A DNA stretch of 64,000 bases from Thermoanaerobacter sp. A7A. Its GTDB lineage: Bacteria > Bacillota > Thermoanaerobacteria > Thermoanaerobacterales > Thermoanaerobacteraceae. Under the pieces are notes generated by a model. The model was not told where the DNA came from. It saw nothing but the letters and a program-made list of their open reading frames with translations, and did not search any database. Shown one piece after another: positions 8,716-16,938 of the stretch. Each line of letters opens with the position of its first letter. The first letter of the stretch is position 1. The DNA lies in contig NZ_AVAF01000171.1 of NCBI RefSeq assembly GCF_000445185.1, positions 36,870 through 100,869 of the forward strand, given 5' to 3'. The translations under genes were made by a program, and so were the position numbers.

Positions 8716-8745
8716 TTACATCACCTCCATATTTTTCTATTATTT

Positions 8746-8775
8746 ATTATATCACATTAATTGAAATTTTCAATT
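8746..8775 (-). promoter_or_regulatory. hsp20 promoter with overlapping palindrome
   Basis: On the minus strand TTGAAA (8773-8768), a 16-bp spacer and TATAAT (8751-8746). The -35 lies inside a perfect inverted repeat, AATTGAAA-N-TTTCAATT, at 8759-8775. It is a possible repressor site but not a CIRCE element. Confidence 0.65.
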
Positions 8776-8878
8776 ATTAGGTTTCACAAAATCCTCACAT
8801 TTAATTCTTACTTTTTTATTCTTTTTATGTTAAAATCTATAAGGGTGAAATTGACGATGTAAAAAAGGAAGTGATTAA

Positions 8879-9787
8879 ATGCGACCAGATGAAAAAGATG
8901 TAAGTAAGTTGTACTTTTTTGTCATGTTACTTCTCATAACAGTGGGATATTTGGTGCAAAAGGCTTCTTTATATATAGGTATACTAATCACAGAATTTTT
9001 TCTTGTTTTACTGCCTGTTATTCTTTACCTTCTTTTTAAAAGATATGATGTAAAATATGTTTTAAGGTTAAATCCTATAAAGGGTGATCAAGCTTTTTTA
9101 GTGATAATAATAGCTGCTTTAGGTTGGATAGTATCAGGTTTTTTTGCACTTTTAACAAATTACTTTCTATCTAAATTAGGTAAAATTCCGGTTATGCCAA
9201 TACCTGCAGCTTCCAATACACAAGAACTTTTTATGCAAATTCTAATATTTGGAGCTGTAGCTGCCTGCTGTGAAGAAATATTTATGCGAGGACTTGTTAT
9301 GAGAAGTTTTGAAATGAGAGGTTCTATAAAGAGTATTTTTATAACCGCTATATTCTTTGCAATGCTTCATTTAAATGTGCAAAATTTTTTAGGTATACTT
9401 TTTCTCGGTAGTTTATTGGGATATGTGGTGTATAGAACTAATTCCATATATGGAGGAATGATAGGCCATTTTACAAATAACACTATTTCTGTATTGTTAT
9501 CCTATTTTATAGCACAACAAAACTTAGGAAAAGCAACTCCATTACAACAGGTAGATATTCCATTTATTGTTGTCATTGGTTATGGGATTTTTGCATTATT
9601 TGCTGCTATTCTTTTGTATGTGCTATTGAGATATTTGAAGAAAGTAACTGACCCATATGTTATTCGCGGTATTACAAAGTTAAAAGAAGACTTATATATT
9701 TTCTTGCATTGGCCTGTACTTTTATCAGTGTTAGTATTTTTGTATAGAATTACTGAACAGATATTAAAAATAGCTGGGGTTATATAA
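8879..9787 (+). CDS. CPBP-family intramembrane protease
   Basis: Integral membrane protein of 302 aa with about eight hydrophobic spans. It carries the CPBP (CAAX protease and bacteriocin-processing) motifs: CCEEIFMRG with Glu132-Glu133 and Arg137, FAMLHLN with His164, and GHFTNN with His197. These form the glutamate/histidine site of Abi-type intramembrane proteases. The substrate is unknown. It stands alone between hsp20 and a lacI-type gene. The family call is firm; the role is not determined. Confidence 0.88.
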   Translation: MRPDEKDVSKLYFFVMLLLITVGYLVQKASLYIGILITEFFLVLLPVILYLLFKRYDVKYVLRLNPIKGDQAFLVIIIAALGWIVSGFFALLTNYFLSKLGKIPVMPIPAASNTQELFMQILIFGAVAACCEEIFMRGLVMRSFEMRGSIKSIFITAIFFAMLHLNVQNFLGILFLGSLLGYVVYRTNSIYGGMIGHFTNNTISVLLSYFIAQQNLGKATPLQQVDIPFIVVIGYGIFALFAAILLYVLLRYLKKVTDPYVIRGITKLKEDLYIFLHWPVLLSVLVFLYRITEQILKIAGVI

Positions 9788-9814
9788 AGAATGCTTAAAA
9801 GAAAATGAAAACTG

Positions 9815-9843
9815 TTGACGTAAATAAAAGAATAGGATAGAAT
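9815..9843 (+). promoter_or_regulatory. Promoter of the LacI-family gene
   Basis: TTGACG at 9815-9820, 17-bp spacer, TAGAAT at 9838-9843. Confidence 0.65.
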
Positions 9844-9856
9844 AATAAATAGAAGA

Positions 9857-9874
9857 AATGCAATCGGTTTCATT
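9857..9874 (+). promoter_or_regulatory. LacI-family operator (autoregulatory)
   Basis: AATGCAATCGGTTTCATT is an imperfect 18-bp palindrome (14 of 18 positions symmetric) centred on CG, the layout of LacI/CcpA-type operators. It lies between the promoter and the SD of the LacI-family gene, a position suited to autorepression. Confidence 0.6.
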
Positions 9875-9892
9875 TTAAAGGTGGTGATATAC

Positions 9893-10906
9893 ATGAATGT
9901 AACGATTAAAGATGTGGCAAAGAGGGCAAATGTTGCTCCTTCTACTGTATCGAGGGTTATTGCTGATAATCCGCGTATAAGTAAAGAGACAAAAGAAAGA
10001 GTTTGGAAGGCGATGGAGGAATTGGGGTATTATCCAAATGCCATTGCCAGAAGCCTTGCAAGTAAAGTGACAAATACTTTGGGACTTATAATGCCTCGCT
10101 CCACAGAAGAAGCTTTTTCAAATCCTTTTTTCCCAGAAGTTATGAGGGGCATAAGTGTTGTTGCCCATAGAGAAAAGTATGATTTGCTTTTGTCGACATC
10201 TGGAAATCAAGAAGAGGAAAAAGAAGCGGTTATAAATATGGTAAAAGGCAAACGAGTAGATGGAATAATTCTTTTATCTTCTCGTACAACCGATGAGCTT
10301 ATACCTTGGCTAAGAGATGAAAAATTTCCTTTTGTAGTAATAGGTAAACCTCTTGATGCTAAAGGTGTATATTGGGTTGACAATGACAATATAGGGGCTT
10401 CTAAGCTTGCTACTAATTACCTTATTAAACATGGGCATAGAGAAATTGCTTTTATAAGTGGTTCATTGGAATATGTAGTGAGTTTAGATAGGTTAGATGG
10501 TTATAAACTTGCCCTTGAGGAAAATGGAATACCTTTTAAGAGAGAGTTGGTGGAACAAGATGAGTTTTCAGAAGACGGTGGATACAGGGCGATGATGAGA
10601 ATATTAGAAAGAGAAAAACCTACTGCAGTTGTGGTTACTGATGATGTTATGGCATTTGGTGTTATAAGGGCTGCAATAGATAAAGGATATAGAGTTCCTG
10701 AGGATATATCAATAGTAGGGTTTAACAACATTCCCTTGTCAGCTTTTGCAAACCCACCCCTTACGACAATAGATATTTCTACATTTGATTTGGGAATTAA
10801 GTCTGCAGAACTTTTGATTGCAAGGTTAAAGCAAAAGGATGTAGACACAGACCACATCATTGTGCCTGTAAAGCTTGTGGAGAGGAAATCTTGTGTTGCA
10901 AGATAA
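9893..10906 (+). CDS. LacI-family transcriptional regulator
   Basis: Sugar-responsive repressor, 337 aa. The N-terminal HTH (residues 1-50) is VTIKDVAKRANVAPSTVSRVI with the hinge helix PNAIARSLASK. The C-terminal periplasmic-binding-like sensor (about 60-335) includes GFNNIPLSAFANPPLTTI. The start chosen is ATG 9893 with SD AAAGGTGGTG; the upstream GTG 9881 lies inside the SD. No sugar operon is adjacent, so the target and effector cannot be read from context, though the operator at its own leader suggests autoregulation. It resembles MalR/CcpA-type members. Confidence 0.9.
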   Translation: MNVTIKDVAKRANVAPSTVSRVIADNPRISKETKERVWKAMEELGYYPNAIARSLASKVTNTLGLIMPRSTEEAFSNPFFPEVMRGISVVAHREKYDLLLSTSGNQEEEKEAVINMVKGKRVDGIILLSSRTTDELIPWLRDEKFPFVVIGKPLDAKGVYWVDNDNIGASKLATNYLIKHGHREIAFISGSLEYVVSLDRLDGYKLALEENGIPFKRELVEQDEFSEDGGYRAMMRILEREKPTAVVVTDDVMAFGVIRAAIDKGYRVPEDISIVGFNNIPLSAFANPPLTTIDISTFDLGIKSAELLIARLKQKDVDTDHIIVPVKLVERKSCVAR

Positions 10907-10942
10907 AAAGCTGTAGGGTTTACATTCCTACAGCTTTTTTAT
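10907..10942. terminator. Bidirectional terminator between lacI-type gene and murC
   Basis: AAAAGCTGTAGG pairs with CCTACAGCTTTTTT around GTTTACATT. Both flanks have A/T runs, so it can serve both convergent genes; it includes the murC stop. Confidence 0.85.
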
Positions 10943-12314
10943 GGCCTTTTAAAAACGTTTCTCCTACTTCGTAGATATTTCCTGCTCCAACTGTTAATAC
11001 TAAATCGCCTGCTTTTGCATTTTTATTTAAATACTCAACTATAGAGTCAAAATCTTTTAAGTACAAAACATCCTTTCCTCTTTGAGAGATTAGTTCCACT
11101 AAATCTTTAGATGAAACAATTCCTGTGTCTTTTTCTCTTGCGGCGTATATGTCAGCTATTATTATTTTATCCGCATTGTCAAAGGATCCTGCAAAATCAT
11201 TAAGCAAAGATTTAGTTCTTGAGTAAGTATGTGGCTGGAATATACAAATAATTCTTTTATGAGGATAATTTTTTGCTGCTTCTAAAGTTGCTTTAATTTC
11301 AGCAGGGTGATGAGCATAGTCATCCACAATTGTTATGCCATCAACTATTCCTTTTATTTCGAATCTTCTATGAGTGCCTTTGAATTCAGTTAAATAATGA
11401 GAAGCTTTTTTTATGTCAATTCCTACAAGGTGACTTACTGCCAAAGCAGCTAAGGTGTTGTAAACATTGTGTTTTCCGGGTATTGATAATTTAAAATTGC
11501 CCATATATTCCTCTTTATAATAAACGTCAAAAATTGCACAGCCTTTGTCATCAAAACTTATGTTTTTTGCTTTCCAATCACTATCTTGGTAAATACCATA
11601 GGTCACAATGTTTTTATTTAACCCATTTACAACATACATGGTGTTTGCATCATCTTTGCATGCTACCACAAATCCATCTGGTGGAACTAAATTAGCAAAT
11701 TGCCTAAAAGACTGTTTTATGTTGTCAATATTTTTGAAGTAATCTAAGTGGTCTGAATCGACATTTAGTATAACAGCTATGTAAGGATAAAACTTTAGAA
11801 AACTATCTGTATATTCACAAGCTTCTGTGACAAAATATTCACTGTTTCCAACTCTCACATTTCCTCCTATTACATCTACTTCTCCTCCTACTAAAACTGT
11901 TGGGTCAAATCCCATACCATCGAGTATTACAGATATTAAAGAAGTAGTAGTTGTCTTTCCATGACTTCCTGCAACAGCAATGCCGTATTTGTATTTTTTC
12001 ATAATGAGACCTAAAAGGGTAGCTCTATCTATAGTAGGTATATTTAATTCTTTAGCCTTTTGATATTCAGGATTATCTTCATGGATAGCAGCTGTATACA
12101 CTACTAAATCAGAACCTATGACACTGTTTTCATTGTGAGGTATTGTTATAACTGCTCCTTCTTGTTTTAACCTTTCGATTATATGAGAATTTTTTATATC
12201 TGAGCCTGTTACTATATGGCCGTTATTCAAAAGTATATGAGCTAAACCGCTCATGCTTATACCGCCAATTCCTATAAAATGCACTCTTTTAAAGTTTTCA
12301 AGATTTATATCCAT
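10920..12314 (-). CDS. murC: UDP-N-acetylmuramate--L-alanine ligase
   Basis: Cytoplasmic peptidoglycan precursor enzyme, 464 aa, which adds L-Ala to UDP-MurNAc with ATP. The N-terminal Rossmann-like domain starts HFIGIGGISMSGLA. The Mur-ligase P-loop is AGSHGKTTTTSL at about residues 115-126, and HRRFE and DDYAHHP (catalytic region) follow. Full family length. The SD GAGAGGAG precedes the ATG. It is monocistronic and divergent from purR, away from any dcw cluster. Confidence 0.95.
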   Translation of the reverse strand: MDINLENFKRVHFIGIGGISMSGLAHILLNNGHIVTGSDIKNSHIIERLKQEGAVITIPHNENSVIGSDLVVYTAAIHEDNPEYQKAKELNIPTIDRATLLGLIMKKYKYGIAVAGSHGKTTTTSLISVILDGMGFDPTVLVGGEVDVIGGNVRVGNSEYFVTEACEYTDSFLKFYPYIAVILNVDSDHLDYFKNIDNIKQSFRQFANLVPPDGFVVACKDDANTMYVVNGLNKNIVTYGIYQDSDWKAKNISFDDKGCAIFDVYYKEEYMGNFKLSIPGKHNVYNTLAALAVSHLVGIDIKKASHYLTEFKGTHRRFEIKGIVDGITIVDDYAHHPAEIKATLEAAKNYPHKRIICIFQPHTYSRTKSLLNDFAGSFDNADKIIIADIYAAREKDTGIVSSKDLVELISQRGKDVLYLKDFDSIVEYLNKNAKAGDLVLTVGAGNIYEVGETFLKGHKKAVGM

Positions 12315-12421
12315 AGTTTACGCTCCTCTCAGTTCCTATTGTTATTATTGCCTTTTCATGGTTAAAATATGATTAAAGCTTGTCAAAAGCCCCTATATTT
12401 ATAAAAAAATTATATCACATG

Positions 12422-12450
12422 TTGCACAAAAGTGAACTTTTAAATATAAT
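12422..12450 (+). promoter_or_regulatory. purR promoter
   Basis: TTGCAC at 12422-12427, 17-bp spacer, TATAAT at 12445-12450, 38 nt before the purR start. Neither a PurBox pair nor a guanine riboswitch was recognised here. Confidence 0.7.
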
Positions 12451-12488
12451 TTTGGTATAAAAGTTTGTATGTGCGGAGGTTATTTTTT

Positions 12489-13313
12489 ATGGATAAGTAC
12501 AAACGGTATGAACGATTGGCAGCAATCGTTAAGATATTTAGTGAAAATCCTAATACACTAATAAATTTGGAGTATTTTATGAATTTTTTTGGTATAGCTA
12601 AATCTACTGCCTCGGAAGATATCGATATTTTAAAGAGTGTAATAGAAAAATTTAATTTTGGTAAATTAATTACGCTGCCTGGAGCTGGTGGTGGAGTAAA
12701 ATACATTCCTATAGCTAATATTAAAAGTTATTTGCCTTTTGTACAAGAAATAAAGGAAAAATTAAAGGATCCGTCGAGAATAATTCCCGGAGGTTTTTTG
12801 TACACTGCCGATTTGATTTATTCTCCCAATATTGTAACAAAAATTGGTGAAATTTTAGTATTTCCTTTTTTGGATAAAAACGTTGATGCGATTGTAACTG
12901 TGGAGACAAAGGGTATACCTATTGCCTTAATGTGCGCAAGGACGCTTAATGTTCCCCTTGTAATAATTAGAAAAGATAGCAGAGTTACAGAAGGTTCTTT
13001 TGTTTCTATTAATTATATTTCTGGGTCTCAAAGACACATACGATCTATGTCTTTGGCTAGAAGGTCTTTACAGAAAGGTTCTAAAGTATTATTGATAGAT
13101 GACTTTATGAAAGCAGGTGGGACGATTAAAGGTATGATGGAACTTATGGAGGAATTTGACGCTGAAGTGGTTGGTGCAGGAGTTATGATTTCGACGGAAA
13201 AACCGGAGAATAAGCTGGTAGATAATTACATTTCGGTTTTCGTGTTAAAAAATATGGAGGAAGAGAAAAATATAATTGACATTGAAATAAGTGATTGGAT
13301 ATTGAAGGATTAA
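12489..13313 (+). CDS. purR: Purine operon repressor PurR (Bacillus type)
   Basis: PRPP-responsive repressor, about 274 aa, with an N-terminal winged helix (to about 75) and a phosphoribosyltransferase fold (about 100-270). The PRPP-binding loop is VLLIDDFMKAGGT. The family normally binds PurBoxes and is released by PRPP. The start is ATG 12489, 9 nt after GGAGG; upstream codons of the longer frame (12465) overlap the SD. It precedes spoVG-glmU-prs, the same order as Bacillus apart from a missing yabJ. Prs, encoded downstream, makes its effector PRPP. Confidence 0.93.
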   Translation: MDKYKRYERLAAIVKIFSENPNTLINLEYFMNFFGIAKSTASEDIDILKSVIEKFNFGKLITLPGAGGGVKYIPIANIKSYLPFVQEIKEKLKDPSRIIPGGFLYTADLIYSPNIVTKIGEILVFPFLDKNVDAIVTVETKGIPIALMCARTLNVPLVIIRKDSRVTEGSFVSINYISGSQRHIRSMSLARRSLQKGSKVLLIDDFMKAGGTIKGMMELMEEFDAEVVGAGVMISTEKPENKLVDNYISVFVLKNMEEEKNIIDIEISDWILKD

Positions 13314-13359
13314 AATGAATAAAATTTTTTAAAAATTTTTCGGAATTTTAGTTTTTCCT

Positions 13360-13388
13360 GAAGGAAATTTTGATTTTATGGCGAATAT
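13360..13388 (+). promoter_or_regulatory. Sigma-H-type promoter of spoVG
   Basis: GAAGGAAAT at 13360-13368 matches the sigma-H -35 (RNAGGAWWW) and GGCGAATAT at 13380-13388 matches the -10 (RNNGAATWW), with an 11-bp spacer. spoVG is a classic sigma-H gene in Bacillus subtilis. Confidence 0.75.
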
Positions 13389-13454
13389 TTATTAGTGTAA
13401 GAGTAGTTCCGCAAATGCTAACTTAGGGTTTAACTTCAGGAAGGTGGTGAGCTT

Positions 13455-13733
13455 ATGGAAATTACAGACGTAAGGGTGAGAAAACTTAATGAGGAAGGCA
13501 AAATGAAGGCTGTAGTTTCTGTAACCTTTGACAATGAATTTGTAGTTCACGACATAAAGGTTATAGAGGGCCAAAATGGGTTGTTTATTGCTATGCCAAG
13601 TCGAAAAACTCCCGAAGGGGAGTTTAAAGATATTGCTCACCCTATAAATTCAGACACAAGAAATAGATTACAAAGCGCTATTCTCAAAGAATATGAAAAA
13701 GCAAAAGAACAAGAAGCTGCACATAAGGAATAA
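13455..13733 (+). CDS. spoVG: SpoVG regulator
   Basis: Small conserved protein of 92 aa, [19 protein letters not shown] onward, with SKKTPEGEF-like and [14 protein letters not shown] segments typical of SpoVG. It is a nucleic-acid-binding regulator affecting septation and sporulation in Firmicutes. SD GGAAGGTGG at 13439-13447. Its own sigma-H promoter lies upstream and a terminator downstream, so it can be expressed apart from purR and glmU. Confidence 0.95.
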   Translation: MEITDVRVRKLNEEGKMKAVVSVTFDNEFVVHDIKVIEGQNGLFIAMPSRKTPEGEFKDIAHPINSDTRNRLQSAILKEYEKAKEQEAAHKE

Positions 13734-13760
13734 AAAGGAGCTTGTCTCCTTTTTATTTTT
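13731..13760 (+). terminator. spoVG terminator
   Basis: AAAAAGGAG pairs with CTCCTTTTT around CTTGT, followed by ATTTTTTT. Confidence 0.8.
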
Positions 13761-13838
13761 TTGTTGAACTTTGCTGCAATTATAGTTAAAATAGTATAGG
13801 GTATGAGAATTAAATTTAGTATAGAGGGTGTGGAAAAA

Positions 13839-15212
13839 TTGGAAGGGCTAGTGACGCTTATTTTAGCGGCGGGTCTTGGGAAAAGAATGAAATCTAAGCA
13901 TCCCAAGGTGATTCATAAAGTTTGTGGTAAACCGATGATAGAATGGGTAGTAGATGCGGTGGAAAAAATAGGAAGTAACGAAGTAATTGTAGTAGTCGGC
14001 CACAAAGCAGAAGAAGTTAAGGAAGTTTTAAAAGAAAGAGTCAAGTATGCTTATCAAGAAGTGCAGTTAGGCACAGGTCATGCTGTGATGATGGCGGAAG
14101 ACTTACTCCCTGAGGAAGGTAATGTTCTGATTTTGACTGGAGATACGCCCCTTATTACCTCCAATACCTTAAAAGAATTAATAAATTTTCATATTAAAGA
14201 GCATAACAGTGTCACTATTTTGTCTTCAGTATTAGAAGACCCTACAGGTTATGGGAGGATAATAAGGGATGAAAGTGGAAACGTTATAAAGATTGTGGAA
14301 GATAAAGATGCGACGGAAGAAGAAAAAAGCATCCATGAGATAAATTCTGCCATGTACGTTATGGATATAGCCAAACTAAAAAAGGCGTTAAGAAGGATAA
14401 CCAATAATAACGCACAGGGTGAATATTATCTGACGGATGCTGTGGAAATTATAAGAGATATGGATGGAAAAATTGGCGCTTTTACTGTACCTTCAGAGGA
14501 GATAACGGGAGTAAATTCAAGGGTCCAGCTTTTTGAAGCAGAGAAAATAATGAGAAAGCGGATTAATTATCGTCACATGGAAAACGGAGTAACAATAGTG
14601 GACCCTGATACCACTTATATAGGAGCTGAAGTGGAGATTGGAGCAGATACTGTAATATTGCCTGGTTGTGTTATAGAAGGGAAAACGAAAATAGGAAGTG
14701 ATTGTGAGATAGGGCCTAATTGTAGGATTGTTGATTCAGAAATCGGTGATGGATGTAGTGTCACGTATTCGGTAATACTCTCTTCAAAAATAGGAAATAA
14801 TGTTAAAATAGGACCTTTTGCCCACATAAGGCCAGAAACTGTGATACAGAGTAATGTCAAAATAGGGGATTTTGTAGAGATAAAGAAGTCAATAATTGAT
14901 GAAGGGAGTAAAGTTCCTCATCTTACGTATGTGGGAGACGCGGAAGTTGGTAAAAATGTCAATATGGGATGTGGCTCTATTACAGTTAATTATGATGGTA
15001 AACAAAAGTACAAGACAGTGATAGGAGATAATGTTTTCGTGGGATGTAATGTAAATCTTGTAGCGCCAGTAAAGATTGGAAATAATGCTTATATTGCTGC
15101 TGGTTCAACTATAACAGAGAATGTTCCTGAAGGAGCCCTTGCCATAGCCAGAAGTAGGCAAACTAATAAAGAGGGCTGGGTACAGGAAAGAATAAAAAAA
15201 GGGAGGCTTTAA
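13839..15212 (+). CDS. glmU: Bifunctional UDP-GlcNAc pyrophosphorylase / glucosamine-1-P acetyltransferase
   Basis: Makes UDP-N-acetylglucosamine for cell wall synthesis; 457 aa. The N-terminal nucleotidyltransferase has LILAAGLGKRMKSKHPKV near the start and LTGDTPLI; the C-terminal left-handed beta-helix has hexapeptide repeats (VEIGADTVILPG onward) and YDGKQKYKT. Start chosen is TTG 13839 (then EGLVTLILAAG), 8 nt after GAGGGTG. An ATG at 13803 is in frame but lacks an SD and adds residues not seen in the family. Followed 5 nt later by prs, as in Bacillus. Confidence 0.95.
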   Translation: MEGLVTLILAAGLGKRMKSKHPKVIHKVCGKPMIEWVVDAVEKIGSNEVIVVVGHKAEEVKEVLKERVKYAYQEVQLGTGHAVMMAEDLLPEEGNVLILTGDTPLITSNTLKELINFHIKEHNSVTILSSVLEDPTGYGRIIRDESGNVIKIVEDKDATEEEKSIHEINSAMYVMDIAKLKKALRRITNNNAQGEYYLTDAVEIIRDMDGKIGAFTVPSEEITGVNSRVQLFEAEKIMRKRINYRHMENGVTIVDPDTTYIGAEVEIGADTVILPGCVIEGKTKIGSDCEIGPNCRIVDSEIGDGCSVTYSVILSSKIGNNVKIGPFAHIRPETVIQSNVKIGDFVEIKKSIIDEGSKVPHLTYVGDAEVGKNVNMGCGSITVNYDGKQKYKTVIGDNVFVGCNVNLVAPVKIGNNAYIAAGSTITENVPEGALAIARSRQTNKEGWVQERIKKGRL

Positions 15213-15217
15213 ATTAA

Positions 15218-16168
15218 ATGGTAAGATATAATAGTTCTCTAAAAATTTTTTCAGGAAATTCAAATCCTAAGTTAGCCAGTGAAATAGCAGAACATCTTGG
15301 ACTTAAACTTTGTGATTCAGAAGTAGGGACTTTTAGTGATGGAGAGATAAGTGTAAGGATTGGAGAAAGTGTAAGAGGTGCAAGCGTTTTTGTAATACAG
15401 TCAACTTGTGCGCCTGTTAACAACAACTTAATGGAATTATTGATAATGATTGATGCTTTTAAAAGGGCATCTGCGGCTGAAATTAATGCAGTTATACCCT
15501 ACTATGGTTATGCAAGACAAGACAGAAAAGCAAAGGCGAGGGACCCAATTACTGCAAAGCTTGTAGCTGACCTTATAACTGCAGCAGGAGCCCATAGAGT
15601 TGTTACAATGGACCTTCATGCTCCACAAATACAAGGGTATTTTAATATTCCTGTAGACCATCTTTTAGGAGGACCAATACTTGCGAAATATTTTCTTGAC
15701 AAGGAATTGGGAAATGATGTAGTAGTTGTTTCCCCTGACCATGGCAGTGTGACAAGAGCGAGGTATTTTGCAGAAAAATTGAATGCTCCTCTTGCTATTA
15801 TTGACAAAAGAAGGCCAAAAGCTAATGTAGCAGAGATAATGAATATAATAGGTGATGTAAGAGGGAAAAAGGCTATTTTGGTAGATGACCTTATTGATAC
15901 CGCTGGTACTTTGGTACAAGGGGCGGAGGCTCTTCTTGACAGTGGTGCTACTGAAGTTTATGCTTGCGCGACTCATGGGGTGTTGTCAGGCCCTGCGATT
16001 GAAAGGCTTAAGGAATCACCAATAAAAGAATTGGTTATAACCGATACAATCCCTCTTCCCGAAGAGAAAAAAATTGACAAAATTAAAGTGAGGTCTGTAG
16101 CTCCTTTATTTGCAGAAGCGATTTGGAGAATCCATGAAGGAATGTCTGTAAGTAAATTGTTTGTATAG
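15218..16168 (+). CDS. prs: Ribose-phosphate pyrophosphokinase
   Basis: Makes PRPP from ribose-5-phosphate and ATP; 316 aa, normal class I length. Visible signatures: [12 protein letters not shown], the ATP/metal segment [29 protein letters not shown], and the PRPP loop [13 protein letters not shown] at about residue 220. SD GGGAGG before ATG. It shares the transcript with glmU. Confidence 0.97.
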   Translation: MVRYNSSLKIFSGNSNPKLASEIAEHLGLKLCDSEVGTFSDGEISVRIGESVRGASVFVIQSTCAPVNNNLMELLIMIDAFKRASAAEINAVIPYYGYARQDRKAKARDPITAKLVADLITAAGAHRVVTMDLHAPQIQGYFNIPVDHLLGGPILAKYFLDKELGNDVVVVSPDHGSVTRARYFAEKLNAPLAIIDKRRPKANVAEIMNIIGDVRGKKAILVDDLIDTAGTLVQGAEALLDSGATEVYACATHGVLSGPAIERLKESPIKELVITDTIPLPEEKKIDKIKVRSVAPLFAEAIWRIHEGMSVSKLFV

Positions 16169-16192
16169 GCACTTTATGTGCCTTTTTTATAT
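16167..16192 (+). terminator. prs terminator
   Basis: GGCAC-TTTAT-GTGCC followed by TTTTTT. Confidence 0.8.
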
Positions 16193-16252
16193 TATTTAAA
16201 ATTTTATTATGATATAATTTAAGCAAGGAAACTTGAAGTAGAGGGTGATTTT

Positions 16253-16936
16253 GTGGGAGATAACCGAAAGATTTATGTAGTGGATGATGACAAGAATATA
16301 TGTGAAATAGTTTCTTTGTACCTTGAAAAAGAGGGTTTTGATGTAGAGCAGATATACGATGGGCAAACCGCACTAAAGAAAATACAAGAAAAACCTCCAA
16401 AGCTCGTCATACTTGACATAATGTTGCCAGGAATTGATGGTATAGCTCTTTGCAGAGAAGTCAGAAAATTTTCAAAGGTGCCTATAATAATGCTTACCGC
16501 AAAAGGGGATACACTTGATAAGGTATTGGCTTTAGAGATTGGCGCTGATGACTACATCGTAAAGCCATTTGACGGGAAAGAATTGGTAGCAAGAGTTAAA
16601 GCGGTTTTAAGAAGATATGAACCGGAAAGTGAGGAAAAACAGGCTGTTTCTTATCCAGAACTTTATGTAAGTTTAAGCGAATATAAAGTTGTTTATAAAG
16701 GGCAAAATGTAGATTTAACTCCCAAAGAGTTAGAACTTTTATATTTCTTATGTACACATCCTAACAGGGTTTTCACGAGAGACCAGCTATTAGAAAATGT
16801 ATGGGGTTATGATTATATGGGAGATAGTCGTACAGTAGATGTTCATATAAAGCGGCTTAGAGAGAAAATGGGAGATGGCCCTAATTGGAAACTTACCACC
16901 GTATGGGGTGTAGGTTATAAATTTGAGGTGAACTAA
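16253..16936 (+). CDS. OmpR/PhoB-family response regulator
   Basis: DNA-binding partner of the next gene's kinase; 227 aa. The receiver domain (about 4-118) has acidic pocket Asp11-Asp12, phospho-acceptor Asp55 in VILDIMLPG, and Lys104 in IVKPF. The winged helix (about 130-226) contains LTPKELELLYFLCTHPNRVFTRDQLLENVWGYDY. GTG start after AGAGGGTG. The arrangement with a kinase and HtrA resembles envelope-stress systems (CssRS, WalRK), but the specific orthologue cannot be named. Confidence 0.92.
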   Translation: MGDNRKIYVVDDDKNICEIVSLYLEKEGFDVEQIYDGQTALKKIQEKPPKLVILDIMLPGIDGIALCREVRKFSKVPIIMLTAKGDTLDKVLALEIGADDYIVKPFDGKELVARVKAVLRRYEPESEEKQAVSYPELYVSLSEYKVVYKGQNVDLTPKELELLYFLCTHPNRVFTRDQLLENVWGYDYMGDSRTVDVHIKRLREKMGDGPNWKLTTVWGVGYKFEVN

Positions 16937-16938
16937 AT

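Noticed and set aside
12315..12421. Guanine/PRPP riboswitch upstream of purR
   Set aside because: The short space between murC and the purR promoter has no purine-riboswitch loop sequences, and the promoter lies only 38 nt from the start codon.
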